Assembly: GCA_963678275.1 (NCBI GenBank)
Contig: OY782765.1
Coordinates: forward strand, 6,448,001 to 6,512,000
Direction of reading: 5' to 3'
DNA from: G963677445 sp963678275
Lineage (GTDB): Bacteria > Bacteroidota > Ignavibacteria > Ignavibacteriales > Melioribacteraceae
Length of the DNA: 64,000 nt
Positions 8,588-18,102 of this stretch are shown here, in pieces. The position numbers and the translations under genes were made by a program. Every line of letters starts with the position of its first letter. The stretch's first letter is position 1. The notes under the pieces are model-generated. The model was not told the origin of the DNA and did not search any database. It saw nothing but the letters and a program-made list of their open reading frames with translations.

Positions 8588-8776
8588 AAAAAAAGCAGGA
8601 GGGGGGACGCTCCGCTTCCCCATGAGGCTGCCTTTGAAAAACAAAGAAAGTCTAATTGGCCCGAGCGATTTTCCAATTGTCTCCTGCCCGGAGCGTCTCG
8701 CCCTGTATAAATACCGGGTTTACCAGGGCACTTCCACCGGTTACAGTTCCCGGAAACAACCGGCTTCTCAACCCCG
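8588..8776 (-). ncRNA. structured leader or small RNA, class not recognised
   Basis: The minus strand has a sigma70-like promoter (8783-8811), then ~190 nt with several perfect stems: CCGGTT/AACCGG, GCCCTG/CAGGGC, AATTGG/CCAATT and CTTTG/CAAAG. GACGCTCCG (8689-8697) can pair with CGGAGCGTC (8606-8614), and GCAGGAG (8681-8687) with CTCCTGC (8595-8601); these two pairings are interleaved, so they form a pseudoknot or exclude each other. The last arm runs directly into TTTTTTT (8588-8594). That is the design of a riboswitch or attenuator expression platform, or of a stand-alone small RNA with its own terminator. GGGCAGGAGAC resembles a cobalamin-riboswitch B12 box, but the other conserved blocks are poor. 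No known class is assigned. Confidence 0.5.
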
Positions 8777-8782
8777 GACTAT

Positions 8783-8811
8783 ATTATAATCAATTATCAT
8801 AACTATATCAA
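8783..8811 (-). promoter_or_regulatory. sigma70-type promoter of the structured RNA
   Basis: Minus strand TTGATA (8806-8811), 17 nt, TATAAT (8783-8788). Spacing and the -10 are ideal. It points away from the alkaline phosphatase gene, just past that gene's terminator. Confidence 0.65.
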
Positions 8812-8830
8812 TATTTATAAGCGCCCAATA

Positions 8831-8854
8831 AAAAAGCCTCCCGTGGGGAGGCTT
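8831..8854 (-). terminator. terminator of the ilvE-phosphatase operon
   Basis: AAGCCTCCC and GGGAGGCTT arms around CACG on the minus strand, followed by TTTTTATT. It lies 33 bp downstream of the alkaline phosphatase stop codon. Confidence 0.85.
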
Positions 8855-8886
8855 AAAATTTTGAAACAGTAAAAACCGGATTCCGC

Positions 8887-9939
8887 TTATTTGGCGCTGA
8901 CAAAATCGATCAGTTTTTTACCGATTTCGGTATTTTCATAAATGCCGGTAAATTTTTCTTCACCCGGACCTTTGGCGAAAACGGGTATCATTGAGGCGGT
9001 ATGATGTTTGGAAACAAAGTCAAAATCGATATCGTCACGGTCACCTCCGGTGAGAGCCATTCCGCCTGTTTCATGGTCGGCGGTAACAATCACAAGAGTA
9101 TTGCCATCTTTTTCGGCAAAATCGAGCGCGGTTTTGATAGCGGTGTTAAAATCCTTCTGTTCCGATTTGGCGTAATCTTCATCATTATTATGCCCGGCCC
9201 AGTCAATCTGCGAGCCTTCAACCATCAGGAAAAATCCTTTGTCACCTTTACTCAAAACTTCGAGAGCTTTACCGGTGAGTTCCCCGAGGGTATAATCCCT
9301 GTCATCACCACGGGGGAGGGCTTTATCTTCGAGCAGACCGATAATTTTGTCATCCCGCGCCGATTTTAACTTATCAAAGTCATAATAAAGGGTATAACCG
9401 AGGTTTTTCATTGAGTCGGCGACATTGACATCATCTTCCCTTAGTTCCGGAAGGAAAAACTTTTTACCGGCGCCAATGGCTACTTCAATGCCGGAGCTGA
9501 TAAACTGCTCCGCAATTTTGTTCTCCATACTTCGCTTGATAACATGCCCGACAAAAGAAGCCGGAGTGGCATGCGTAATTGATGATGTGGATACAACCCC
9601 TGTAAATTTTCCCGCTTCTTCAGCATATTCTCTTACATTTTTAAAGACATTGCTATCGGGGTCCATTCCAATGATGCCATTGGCGGTTTTATTGCCTGTT
9701 GCCAGGGCTGTTCCGCTCGCGGCTGAATCGGTGACCAGTTTATCGGCGGAGCATGTAACCTGAAAACCGATTGAATTGAAGCGCGTAAACTGATCATTTT
9801 TCATAGAAATGACCGAAGCGCTCACATAACTTACTCCCATACCATCCCCGATAAGGAAGATGATATTTTTGGGGTTCCCGGGCTGCCCGGCAAAAAGCAG
9901 CCCCGAAACGAATATCAGTATTAAAAATCCCTTTTTCAT
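8887..9939 (-). CDS. phoA: secreted alkaline phosphatase
   Basis: 350 residues with an N-terminal signal peptide (MKKGFLILIFVSGLLFAG). The alkaline phosphatase fold is shown by NIIFLIGDGMG (first metal site), the nucleophilic Ser in VTDSAASGTALATG, MVEGSQIDWAGHNND and TADHETGG (Zn ligands), and HHTASMIPVFAKGP near the C-terminus. It should hydrolyse phosphomonoesters in the periplasm. At ~350 residues it is shorter than E. coli PhoA, like many Bacteroidetes and Bacillus-type enzymes lacking the crown insertion. It starts 3 bp after the ilvE stop, so both are probably one transcript, an odd functional pairing; no Pho box was recognised. Confidence 0.93.
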   Translation of the reverse strand: MKKGFLILIFVSGLLFAGQPGNPKNIIFLIGDGMGVSYVSASVISMKNDQFTRFNSIGFQVTCSADKLVTDSAASGTALATGNKTANGIIGMDPDSNVFKNVREYAEEAGKFTGVVSTSSITHATPASFVGHVIKRSMENKIAEQFISSGIEVAIGAGKKFFLPELREDDVNVADSMKNLGYTLYYDFDKLKSARDDKIIGLLEDKALPRGDDRDYTLGELTGKALEVLSKGDKGFFLMVEGSQIDWAGHNNDEDYAKSEQKDFNTAIKTALDFAEKDGNTLVIVTADHETGGMALTGGDRDDIDFDFVSKHHTASMIPVFAKGPGEEKFTGIYENTEIGKKLIDFVSAK

Positions 9940-9942
9940 TTT

Positions 9943-11010
9943 TTATTCCACAAATTTAAGCCAGTTGTATTTATCTTCTTTAATTCCATATTGAATTCCG
10001 GTAATCTCGGCATAAAGTTTTTTGCTGAGTTCGCCGGCGTTATCCATATCAAAAACCATTTCATGATCTTTGAATTTTAATTTGCCAACAGAAGAAATAA
10101 CCGCCGCGGTTCCCGCGCCGAAAATTTCGACGAGATTTCCATCTTTATAACCGTCGATTACTTCCTGTATGTCAATATTTCTTTCATTTACCTTGTATCC
10201 CCAGTCCCTGAGAATCTGGATAACCGACATTCTGGTTACACCCGGCAGAATAGAGCCTGTAAGTCCCGAAGTGGCTACTTCATCCTTAAAGCGGATAAAA
10301 ATATTTGATGTGCCCACTTCTTCAATATAACGCTGCTCAATAGCATCGAGCCAGAGCACCTGGGTATAACCCTGTTTTTTTGCTTCGGCCTGGGCCATAA
10401 GGGACGCGGCGTAGTTGCCGGCAGCTTTGCAATATCCAACGCCTTTGCGGACCGCGCGCACATATTCATCAGTCGCGAGGATCGGCACAGGTTTAAATCC
10501 TTCAGGATAATATGGTCCGACAGGACTAAGCAGGATAAAGAATTTATAAGTATCTGAGGGGCGCACACCGAGGAAGGGATCAGTGCTGATCATTGTCGGG
10601 CGGATATAAAGTGAATGACCCGGTTTTGTAGGTATCCAGTCTTTATCCACTTTTACCAGTTCAGCCAGAGCTTCAAGCATTTCTTCAACATCAAGCTGCG
10701 CCATGCATAATCTTTCTGCCGAGCGGTTCATTCTTTTAAAGTTTTCTTCGGGACGGAACAAAGCAATTTTGCCATCCTGGTGTTTATAAGCTTTCATACC
10801 TTCAAAAATTTCCTGACCATAATGGAGGCACATAGCCGCGGGGCTTAGCTGAAGATCTTTTACTTTTGTAATTGTTAAGTTATGCCATCCTTCCGAAGGA
10901 TTATAATCAGCGACCAGCATGTGGTCCGAAAAATTTCTTCCAAAAACAAGGTTTTCAGGTAATTCAACCGGGGAGGTCCGTGAAACTAAGTCATATTTAA
11001 TTTTTCCCAT
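9943..11010 (-). CDS. ilvE: branched-chain amino acid aminotransferase
   Basis: 355 residues from the ATG at 11010, preferred over the in-frame ATG at 11067 because AGAGG lies 6 nt upstream and MGKIKYDLVSRT fits the family start. The sequence carries class IV PLP-aminotransferase features: HYGQEIFEGMKAYK, ALFRPEENFKRMN, YIRPTMISTD, the PLP Lys in GVGYCKAAGNYAAS, VEEVGTSNIF-like IEEVGTSNIFIRF and SILPGVTRMSVIQI. It transfers amino groups between glutamate and the 2-oxo acids of Val, Leu and Ile. The length is typical of the ~355-residue BCAT subgroup. It is followed 3 bp later by the alkaline phosphatase gene. The upstream 290 bp (11011-11300) separates it from the divergent mlaE gene. Confidence 0.94.
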   Translation of the reverse strand: MGKIKYDLVSRTSPVELPENLVFGRNFSDHMLVADYNPSEGWHNLTITKVKDLQLSPAAMCLHYGQEIFEGMKAYKHQDGKIALFRPEENFKRMNRSAERLCMAQLDVEEMLEALAELVKVDKDWIPTKPGHSLYIRPTMISTDPFLGVRPSDTYKFFILLSPVGPYYPEGFKPVPILATDEYVRAVRKGVGYCKAAGNYAASLMAQAEAKKQGYTQVLWLDAIEQRYIEEVGTSNIFIRFKDEVATSGLTGSILPGVTRMSVIQILRDWGYKVNERNIDIQEVIDGYKDGNLVEIFGAGTAAVISSVGKLKFKDHEMVFDMDNAGELSKKLYAEITGIQYGIKEDKYNWLKFVE

Positions 11011-11300
11011 TATCAACCTCTGTAATTTTGCTTGTTCAACAGTTGTATTTATTTTGAATTGAAACATAAGGCCGGCGCTTCTTCAACCGGCTAAACAGGA
11101 TGCTGTTATCAGAATAAGAGGCGCATACTGTTAAATTCTCTTTATATCAGTTGTTTTTTCCGGTTTATAAAGAGATAAAGGATATACAAACATAAAGATA
11201 TCTGTCAAAGAAAAAAAGATAAATCAAAGTGTATTTTGTTTTTTTGAAATATGCCTTATTAGCCGTATTTTAATGAATCAGGAAAAAACATTTACATGAG

Positions 11301-12074
11301 ATGATTACAGATATTTTAGAACGTATAGGCCGCAAGACGATACATTTTTTTCAGGAGACAGGTCAGGTTACACTGCTGCTGGGATCAATTTTGCGATATT
11401 TACCCGGAATAAGAAAAAGAAGACATCTTTTATTATACCAGATGGAGCATATAGGAGTTAATTCTCTGCCTCTGGTTTTAATTATTGCTCTTTTTACCGG
11501 GGCTGTAGCGGCATGGCAGGCGGCCTACCAGTTAAAGGGGCTGGCGCCTCTTTCATTCCTGGGGACCGCTACGAGCAGGGCGATAATAACCGAACTGGGT
11601 CCGGTTCTTACCGCTATTGTTATAGCCGGAAGGGTGGGCGCTTCGATCGCCGCCGAACTTGGTTCCATGAAGGTGACCGAACAGATAGACGCTCTCGATT
11701 CGATGGGAATAAACCCTGTGAGTTATCTCGCTTTTCCCCGCTTTTTCGGCGCCGTTTTTATGATGCCTATTCTGGTTGTAATCGCCAACTCTATCGCCAT
11801 CCTCGGAGCTTACATTATTTCCAACTTTTTCCTGAATGTTTCTTTTGCCGTTTTTTTTGATTCAGTAAAAAGATTTTTTGAATTCAGCGATTTTATTTTC
11901 GGTATGGTTAAAGGGGTGATTTTTGGCGGTATTACTGCCCTGATGGGATGTCATATAGGATTCCGGACAGAAGGGGGGGCCGAAGGGGTCGGGAAGTCGA
12001 CAATCCGTTCCTTTGTTATGTCCTCGGCTTTAATACTTATCATGGATTATATTTTGTGGACAATCGCGTTTTAA
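11301..12074 (+). CDS. mlaE: MlaE-type ABC transporter permease
   Basis: 257 residues with five to six hydrophobic segments and the MlaE/permease signatures ITELGPVLTAIVIAGRVGASIAAELGSM-like core and EQIDALDSMGINPVSYLAFPRF (both seen around residues 95-150). The family moves phospholipids or sterol-like lipids between membranes with an MlaF ATPase and an MCE-domain MlaD protein. Neither partner is adjacent: the next gene, 12 bp downstream, is a sugar transferase. The partners must be elsewhere. No strong ribosome-binding site precedes the ATG; another ATG lies at 11296 out of frame. Confidence 0.9.
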   Translation: MITDILERIGRKTIHFFQETGQVTLLLGSILRYLPGIRKRRHLLLYQMEHIGVNSLPLVLIIALFTGAVAAWQAAYQLKGLAPLSFLGTATSRAIITELGPVLTAIVIAGRVGASIAAELGSMKVTEQIDALDSMGINPVSYLAFPRFFGAVFMMPILVVIANSIAILGAYIISNFFLNVSFAVFFDSVKRFFEFSDFIFGMVKGVIFGGITALMGCHIGFRTEGGAEGVGKSTIRSFVMSSALILIMDYILWTIAF

Positions 12075-12086
12075 TCCGGACTGAAA

Positions 12087-12794
12087 GTGAAATCAAAACG
12101 TATATTCGATATTCTTTTTACTCTGCTGATACTGCCTCCGTCGCTGCCGGTTGTCTTAATTATTTTTATTGTCCAATTAATCGAGCTGAGGCAGTTCCCC
12201 TTGTTTTTCCAATGGAGGGGTTTGACTGCCGGTGAAAAGGGATTCAGAATGCTTAAATTCCGCACCTTAAAAAAAAGCTCCATTGATGACAGACCTGAGA
12301 GCGCTCAGGAAATTTTTGTTAAGAAAAAGCTTAAAGCCTATGTGCCTTTGTTCAGTTCCTGGCTTCGCCGCACCGGTCTGGATGAACTGCCGCAGCTTTT
12401 TAATGTGCTTTTGGGGCAGATGAGTCTTGTCGGGCCAAGACCCCTGATGATTTCTGACCTGGAATTGATAAAAAAATTTCATCCCTCGTATCATATTATC
12501 AGGGAAAAGCTAAAGATGAAGCCCGGAATGACCGGGTTATGGCAGTTAATGGGTGACCGCAAAAGGGGTATTGATGATCTGATAAGGTTCGAACTGATTT
12601 ATGAAGAAGAGCACTCCGTATTACTGGACCTGCGTGTAATTCTGTCCACTATTCCTGTGATTTTATTCGCGTCGGGCAGCGACTCCATTCTTGAAAGGCG
12701 GGTGCCAGGTCTGGAGAAAAATATACTCCAGAAATATCGCAGTATAAATTTGGAGAAATATCAGAAGGGTGAAAACTTTGATGAAAATCCATGA
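12087..12794 (+). CDS. bacterial sugar transferase (polyprenyl-phosphate sugar-1-phosphate transferase)
   Basis: 235 residues starting at GTG 12087. The family core is present: an N-terminal membrane segment (ILFTLLILPPSLPVVLIIFIV), KGFRMLKFRTL, LRRTGLDELPQLFNVLLGQMSLVGPRPL, and KPGMTGLWQLMG. These enzymes transfer a sugar-1-phosphate from a nucleotide sugar to undecaprenyl phosphate at the inner membrane, the first step of exopolysaccharide or O-antigen subunit assembly. The protein is the short catalytic-only form without the long N-terminal membrane domain of WbaP/WcaJ. It follows mlaE by 12 bp and is probably co-transcribed. The sugar cannot be told from sequence. Confidence 0.9.
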   Translation: MKSKRIFDILFTLLILPPSLPVVLIIFIVQLIELRQFPLFFQWRGLTAGEKGFRMLKFRTLKKSSIDDRPESAQEIFVKKKLKAYVPLFSSWLRRTGLDELPQLFNVLLGQMSLVGPRPLMISDLELIKKFHPSYHIIREKLKMKPGMTGLWQLMGDRKRGIDDLIRFELIYEEEHSVLLDLRVILSTIPVILFASGSDSILERRVPGLEKNILQKYRSINLEKYQKGENFDENP

Positions 12795-12862
12795 AAAAAG
12801 AGCGCCGGGGAAGTAACCCGGTTTTCACCTTTTGAATGTTTTACCGGCAAGGCCCCCCCCGA

Positions 12863-13995
12863 TAGGAATTAGGAATTAGGAATTAGGAATTAGGAATTGG
12901 GAATTAGGAATTACGAGTGACGAATTCTGTCAAAGGAGGAAACTCCGTTTAAGATTTTTTAACCTTAGTGGTAGAAGTAACCGCCAATCAAAATTACTTA
13001 AAAAAATCAGAGTAAGAGTAGTCTATTAGTAGTGAAATTCTACGCAAAATGGCAAAATTTTTAATGAACACAGCCGGTGGTTGAGCGGAGTCGAAACCAG
13101 CGGCGGTAGCTTCGACTCCGCTCAGCTACCGGACAGGTTCATTGTTTCTGGCTTGATGAGTAAGAGTATGATGAACGGATTGATTAGTCTGTAAGAAGTT
13201 AAATTCTACGCAAAATGGCAGGAATGCAATTAATAATTAATAATGAACAATGCATAATTAAAAGATGACCTCAGATTTTTTTGATTACGCGGATTAGGCG
13301 GAAGAAAAGCCACAAAATCACCAAAACACTAAATCTCACGAAAAAACTCAAAGAAAACCTTATTTTTTGATTTTTTTAACCTTAGTAGCACAGGAAACCA
13401 CCCAACCAAACTAAACCTTATTAACCTTATTCAAACGGGCAATATTGCATTGGAATTATCTAATGTTCGCGTAAAAGCAGAGAGCAGGATTACAGGAATA
13501 AAAAGATTCACAGGATATAAGGAATCCGTCGAAATCCAAATCGAAGTTGTCATCGAAATCGTTTTTTAATCAGCGAGGTGTTTCTAACTCTTCACCCTCC
13601 ACTAACCACTCTTCATTTCCGGCTCCGCCGGTTATTGAGAAAAATTATGATGACCGGGTTGGTCTGGGCGTCAGGGTAGTTTATTTCTGTGGGGAAGTGA
13701 TCCGCAGGATGTTAAATTTTTCGCGAAAAGCCGAAAATTTTGGCAGAAATCAGGATTTGGCTTTTTGTTTTAACAAAGTTCTGTTGATCCCCTGCGGGGA
13801 TTATACGGCTAAATTCTATCTTTTTACCACTCCGGCGGGCCTTTCCACAAAAATGCTGCTTTTACAAAGCAGATACGATTCAAAAAAGATTCCTGATAGG
13901 GTCAATTAACAATTTCCAATTTCCAATTTCCAATTTCCAATTTTCAATTTTCAACGCGTCATTCGTAATTCGTAATTCGTCATTCGTAATTCGTA
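12863..13995. repeat. dispersed repeat mosaic, copy A1 (gene-free region 12795-14350)
   Basis: The gene-free stretch begins with a (GGAATTA)n tandem array (12863-12914) and ends with the oppositely oriented low-complexity run TTCCAAT/AATTCGT (13912-13995). Between them are short blocks shared with 56831-57668: AACCTTAGTAGCA..., AAATCGAAGTTGTCATCGAAATCG, TTCACCCTCCACTAACCAC..., GTTGATCCCCTGCGGGGATT and AATGCTGCTTTTACAAAGCA. A perfect 14 bp hairpin (TGAGCGGAGTCGAA, 13082-13095, with its complement at 13111-13124) is embedded. A 120-codon open frame at 13547-13909 consists of these repeat blocks and is not taken as a gene. From 13996 to 14350 there is AT-rich DNA with two TAACTTTG boxes (14124 and 14161) fitting the Bacteroidetes -7 element. 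Confidence 0.7.
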
Positions 13996-14350
13996 ATTCT
14001 CAATTGTACCAGGTCCGGGGCCGGTTTATCATTTTTCTAATTTTTTAATAATTGCGGTTGGCTCCCTTTTGGCAGGCCCATGCTGACATTATTGTTTTTT
14101 CCGACGCTGTTTTAACAAATACTTAACTTTGAAAGAATAGGTCAAAGAAAAATTTTTTTTTAACTTTGTAGTATAAATATTGATTGTAATATGATTGTTT
14201 CATGACAAAGGAAGATTATATTTCGCTATCATCGGAGTTATGGAGTAATCGGGGAGAGTAATGTTTACCAGGGAAACGGACCTTTTTACTTGTTTTGAGG
14301 TTCACCCCAACATAAAAATTAAAAATGTTAATAAAATATTGAGGAGATCT

Positions 14351-17300
14351 ATGTCCAATTTTACTTTTAAAATGCTGGCAGTAATTTTTCTCTTTTGGGG
14401 AACATTACAAGCGCAGACATCTTTATCTTCAGGTGATATGGCAGTTACAGGAATGGATACACCTGGTGAAGATTTTGCCTTTGTTTGTTTTGTTGATCTT
14501 GCCGAAGGCACAGAAATTTATTTTACAGATGAAGAAGCTGATGGTGATTACACTATCGGCACAGGAGAGGGGACAGTTCTTTATACAGCTCCCGCGGGAG
14601 GTTTGGCGAAAGGAACAGTTGTTACCTACAAAGGAGATTCTGATGACTTTACAACCACTTCCGACGGCGTAATGGCGCTCGGCAACAGCGGCGACGGAAT
14701 ACTCGCTTACCAGGGTGGCAGTGTTGGTAACGTAACAACATTTTTGCACGCAATTGGTGAAGATGCCGGCGATATTGGTACTTTTCCCGATGGATTCAGT
14801 AATTATATGACTTTCGGCGCGGATGATGGCGAGTATGACGGAACACGCACCGGAACCGCGGCCGCGCTAATGGAAGCCATTAATGATAATTCCAACTGGA
14901 CTACTGCCGGCAGCGGAGTCATACCTTTTACAACTACTTCATTTACGATCTCGGGCGGCGGAGGAAACTCACTGCCTTCAATATCTGATATCGAGAGGAC
15001 TCCTTCCGGTATTGTTCAGTCATCAAATTCTGTTTCTGTTTCCGCTACCATTACCGATTCAGATGGAACTATTGAAGGAGCCGAACTGCACTGGGGAACA
15101 TCGTCAGGTTCACTTGGAACCACGATCGCGATGTCAAACTCAGGCGGTGACACATACACTACTGATTCAGACATCCCTTCACAGTCGGACGGTACAACAG
15201 TCTATTTTGAGATTTACGCTCTCGATAATGACGCGGGTGAAAGCACAACCGCCGAGCAGAGCTACTCAGTAACCGATCCCGCTACTACCACCATCCCTTA
15301 TACAGAAAATTTTGCCGCCGATCTGGGTGACTGCTACACATACAGCGTTTCGGGCGATTCTAAAGTCTGGACTTATGACGGCGATGGAAATTTTGCTTAT
15401 ATGAATGGATATAATTCGGGCGATACTGAAGAGGACTGGCTGGTTCTTCCGGGAATAAATTTCGATAACTATTCAGGTGAAGTAATATCCTTCGATACAT
15501 ATTACCAGTATAATGAACCTGACGCCGACAATTATCTTAAACTTATGTATTCAACAAATTACACCGGAATCGGCGATCCTTCGGGCGCGACATGGACTGA
15601 ATTAGCCTTTACTCTGCCATCCGCGCAGGAATCATGGGAGACTTCAGGTAATGTTGATCTGAGCGGAATCTCGGGGTCGGCGTATTTAGCTCTCAAATAC
15701 AAAGGAACATCAGGCAGTTATATATTATGGCAGGTTGATAATATCGCTATTCAGACAGCGAATGTTGCCGATCCCTCTTCTTTTTCGGCGACCGCCGCGA
15801 GCAGCTCACAAATCAATCTTACTTTCGCGACAAATGTTGCGAGCGATAATGTTGTAATCGTTTATGATACCGACAATACTTTCAGTGATCCTGCCGGGGC
15901 TCCTCCGGCGCAGGGAGAAGCATTCGCGGGGGGAACGTTGTTATATAATGGCACAACATCTCCATATAATCATACCAGTCTTTCAGGCAATACCACTTAT
16001 TATTATAAAGCCTGGTCCTATGATAATCCGAATTATTCCGCGGGTGTGACCGCTAACGCGACTACTCCAAAAACTGAGCCGACAAATCATGCCGCCAGTT
16101 TTACAGTCAGCGCGAGCAGTTACACACAGGTCGATTTCACATGGTCCGATAATGACGGCGCCCAGGCTGCCGACGCGTTTCTTATTAAAATAAGCACAAC
16201 GAATCTCGGCGCTATCTCCGATCCTGTTGACGGCACAGCCGAAGCAAATGATACCGACCTTTCGGATGGAAGCGGTGTTGTAAATGTAAATCATGGAACT
16301 GAAGAATATAATCTTAGCGGTCTGGATGCTGAAACCACCTATTACGCGAAAATTTATCCTTACACAAATTCAGGATCGGAAATCGATTTTAAAACAGATG
16401 GTTCGGTTCCGGAAGGAAGCGATACGACACCTGAAGAACCCTCAACACCTACACTTGTTATTACAGAGATCATGCAGAATCCCGCTGATGTGAATGATGG
16501 CGACGGTGAATGGTTTGAAATTTATAACGATGGCGACGCCACCGTTGATATCAATGGTTATGTAATAAAAGACGCGGGTAGTGACAGCCATACAATAACT
16601 AATGGGGGAAGCCTCAATATTGAAGCAGGAGCTTTTCTTATACTGGGCATAAATGCCAACACATCTACCAATGGCGGCGTAACAGTGGATTATGAATATT
16701 CAGGCTTTACTCTTTCTAATGGTGATGATGAAATTATACTTTATATGAGCAACGGTACGACAGAAATTGACCGTGTGGAATATGACGGCGGAACCCAGTT
16801 CCCCGATCCTTCAGGCGCTTCTATGGTTCTTAAAAATATTAAGGGAACAAATAACAACGGCCTGAGATGGACAACATCTACCACCCGTGAAGGCAATTAC
16901 GCGAGCAATGGCAATACGGATAAAGGTTCTCCCGGCGCGCTGGGTGAATTCGCGATGGTTCCCACACTTAAAAGTGTCGGCGCCGGTTCAAATGTTAATG
17001 TTTCTGTCGGGAACGGCACTGCTGTGAACAGCATTGTTTTCGAAAATGTAACCGGAAGCGGCTCACTTTCAGTAGGAAATTACAGCAATGCACCCGCAAA
17101 CCAGGGAGGAATAAGCGGAAACGTTCTTAATTACCGCTGGGTAATTGAAAATACCGATGTTACCTTCGATACATATACAATCAGGTTTGATCTGGCAGAT
17201 ATGGGTGACCAGGGAATTACTGAAGGTGATGACGCAATTCATCTTTATAAAAGAGAAACCGAAGGCAGCGGTGATTTTACAGATTTCGGCGTTATGACTT

Positions 17301-17965
17301 ACAATGACAATGGAACCGCGGGCGATCAGTCGGATGACTATCTTACCATTAGTGGTATAGCAAGCTTCAGTGAATTCAGTTTATCAAGCCCTAATTCACC
17401 GATGCCTGTTGAAATGACAAGTTTCTCGACCGCGGTTTCCAACGGAATTGTTACACTTAACTGGGCTACCGCGACTGAAACGGAAAATTATGGATTTGAA
17501 ATAGAAAGATCCAATGATAACAGCGCCTGGAACAAAATCGGTTTTGTTAATGGTTCCGGCAACAGTAACTCGGTTAAAGCCTATAGCTTTTCAGATGAAA
17601 CAATAAAAGAAGCCGGTACATATTATTACAGGCTGAAGCAGGTTGATAATGATGGTTCTTTTGAATATTCCGAAGTTATCGAAACAATGGTTGAACTTCC
17701 ACAGGACTACAGTCTCGAACAGAACTTCCCCAATCCTTTTAACCCTTCAACCAATATCAGCTTCACCATTCCTGAAAAAACCGAAGTTAAACTCGTGGTA
17801 TACAATCTTCTTGGCGAGCTTGTTACTGAGATAGTTTCCGGTGATCTGGAAGCGGGATATTACAATTACAGCTTCGACGCGACCGGCCTGACAAGTGGTA
17901 TATATCTTTACAAACTTGAAACCGCTTCATTCAGCCAGACAAGAAAAATGATACTTGTCAAATAA
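14351..17965 (+). CDS. large secreted protein with fibronectin-like and lamin-tail domains and T9SS signal
   Basis: 1204 residues from the ATG at 14351, chosen because GAGGAG lies just upstream and a signal peptide follows directly (MLAVIFLFWGTLQAQ). An upstream in-frame ATG at 14261 adds 30 unlikely residues. The protein is rich in Ser/Thr/Gly/Asp: Fn3-like modules in the middle, a lamin-tail domain around residues 700-830 (LVITEIMQNP ... GEWFEIYN), a segment of the type LNWATATETENYGFEIERS, and the C-terminal type IX sorting domain (SLEQNFPNPFNPSTNISF ... GIYLYKLETASFSQTRKMILVK). It is probably exported through T9SS and attached or released at the cell surface. No enzymatic domain is seen. 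It stands alone with its own terminator. Confidence 0.88.
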   Translation: MSNFTFKMLAVIFLFWGTLQAQTSLSSGDMAVTGMDTPGEDFAFVCFVDLAEGTEIYFTDEEADGDYTIGTGEGTVLYTAPAGGLAKGTVVTYKGDSDDFTTTSDGVMALGNSGDGILAYQGGSVGNVTTFLHAIGEDAGDIGTFPDGFSNYMTFGADDGEYDGTRTGTAAALMEAINDNSNWTTAGSGVIPFTTTSFTISGGGGNSLPSISDIERTPSGIVQSSNSVSVSATITDSDGTIEGAELHWGTSSGSLGTTIAMSNSGGDTYTTDSDIPSQSDGTTVYFEIYALDNDAGESTTAEQSYSVTDPATTTIPYTENFAADLGDCYTYSVSGDSKVWTYDGDGNFAYMNGYNSGDTEEDWLVLPGINFDNYSGEVISFDTYYQYNEPDADNYLKLMYSTNYTGIGDPSGATWTELAFTLPSAQESWETSGNVDLSGISGSAYLALKYKGTSGSYILWQVDNIAIQTANVADPSSFSATAASSSQINLTFATNVASDNVVIVYDTDNTFSDPAGAPPAQGEAFAGGTLLYNGTTSPYNHTSLSGNTTYYYKAWSYDNPNYSAGVTANATTPKTEPTNHAASFTVSASSYTQVDFTWSDNDGAQAADAFLIKISTTNLGAISDPVDGTAEANDTDLSDGSGVVNVNHGTEEYNLSGLDAETTYYAKIYPYTNSGSEIDFKTDGSVPEGSDTTPEEPSTPTLVITEIMQNPADVNDGDGEWFEIYNDGDATVDINGYVIKDAGSDSHTITNGGSLNIEAGAFLILGINANTSTNGGVTVDYEYSGFTLSNGDDEIILYMSNGTTEIDRVEYDGGTQFPDPSGASMVLKNIKGTNNNGLRWTTSTTREGNYASNGNTDKGSPGALGEFAMVPTLKSVGAGSNVNVSVGNGTAVNSIVFENVTGSGSLSVGNYSNAPANQGGISGNVLNYRWVIENTDVTFDTYTIRFDLADMGDQGITEGDDAIHLYKRETEGSGDFTDFGVMTYNDNGTAGDQSDDYLTISGIASFSEFSLSSPNSPMPVEMTSFSTAVSNGIVTLNWATATETENYGFEIERSNDNSAWNKIGFVNGSGNSNSVKAYSFSDETIKEAGTYYYRLKQVDNDGSFEYSEVIETMVELPQDYSLEQNFPNPFNPSTNISFTIPEKTEVKLVVYNLLGELVTEIVSGDLEAGYYNYSFDATGLTSGIYLYKLETASFSQTRKMILVK

Positions 17966-17993
17966 TTTACTGTTATTTTAGTGTAAAATTTTT

Positions 17994-18027
17994 GCCGGTA
18001 TGGATTTTTCCATACCGGTTTTTTTAT
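17994..18027 (+). terminator. terminator of the lamin-tail protein gene
   Basis: GCCGGTATGGA and TCCATACCGG form a 10 bp stem with a TTTT loop, followed by TTTTTTTATTTT. It lies 30 bp after the stop codon. Confidence 0.9.
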
Positions 18028-18102
18028 TTTTGGGCGTCTGATTTATTCCAAATAGGCCGAAAACGGTTTATTTGATTTTTTTTAACATTGTATGAGGTTA
18101 GT

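Noticed and set aside
8416..8676. 86-codon open frame on the minus strand
   Set aside because: It runs through the stems and T-run of the structured RNA and has no coding features; the 33-codon frame at 8439-8540 is more plausible.
8588..8776. Cobalamin riboswitch identity for the structured RNA
   Set aside because: Only the CAGGAGAC block fits the B12 box; the GCCACTG and GGGAAGG core blocks are missing or changed, so the class was left open.
13547..13909. 120-codon open frame
   Set aside because: It is built from blocks of the dispersed repeat that occur, frame-broken, at 57100-57640; no ribosome-binding site or domain.
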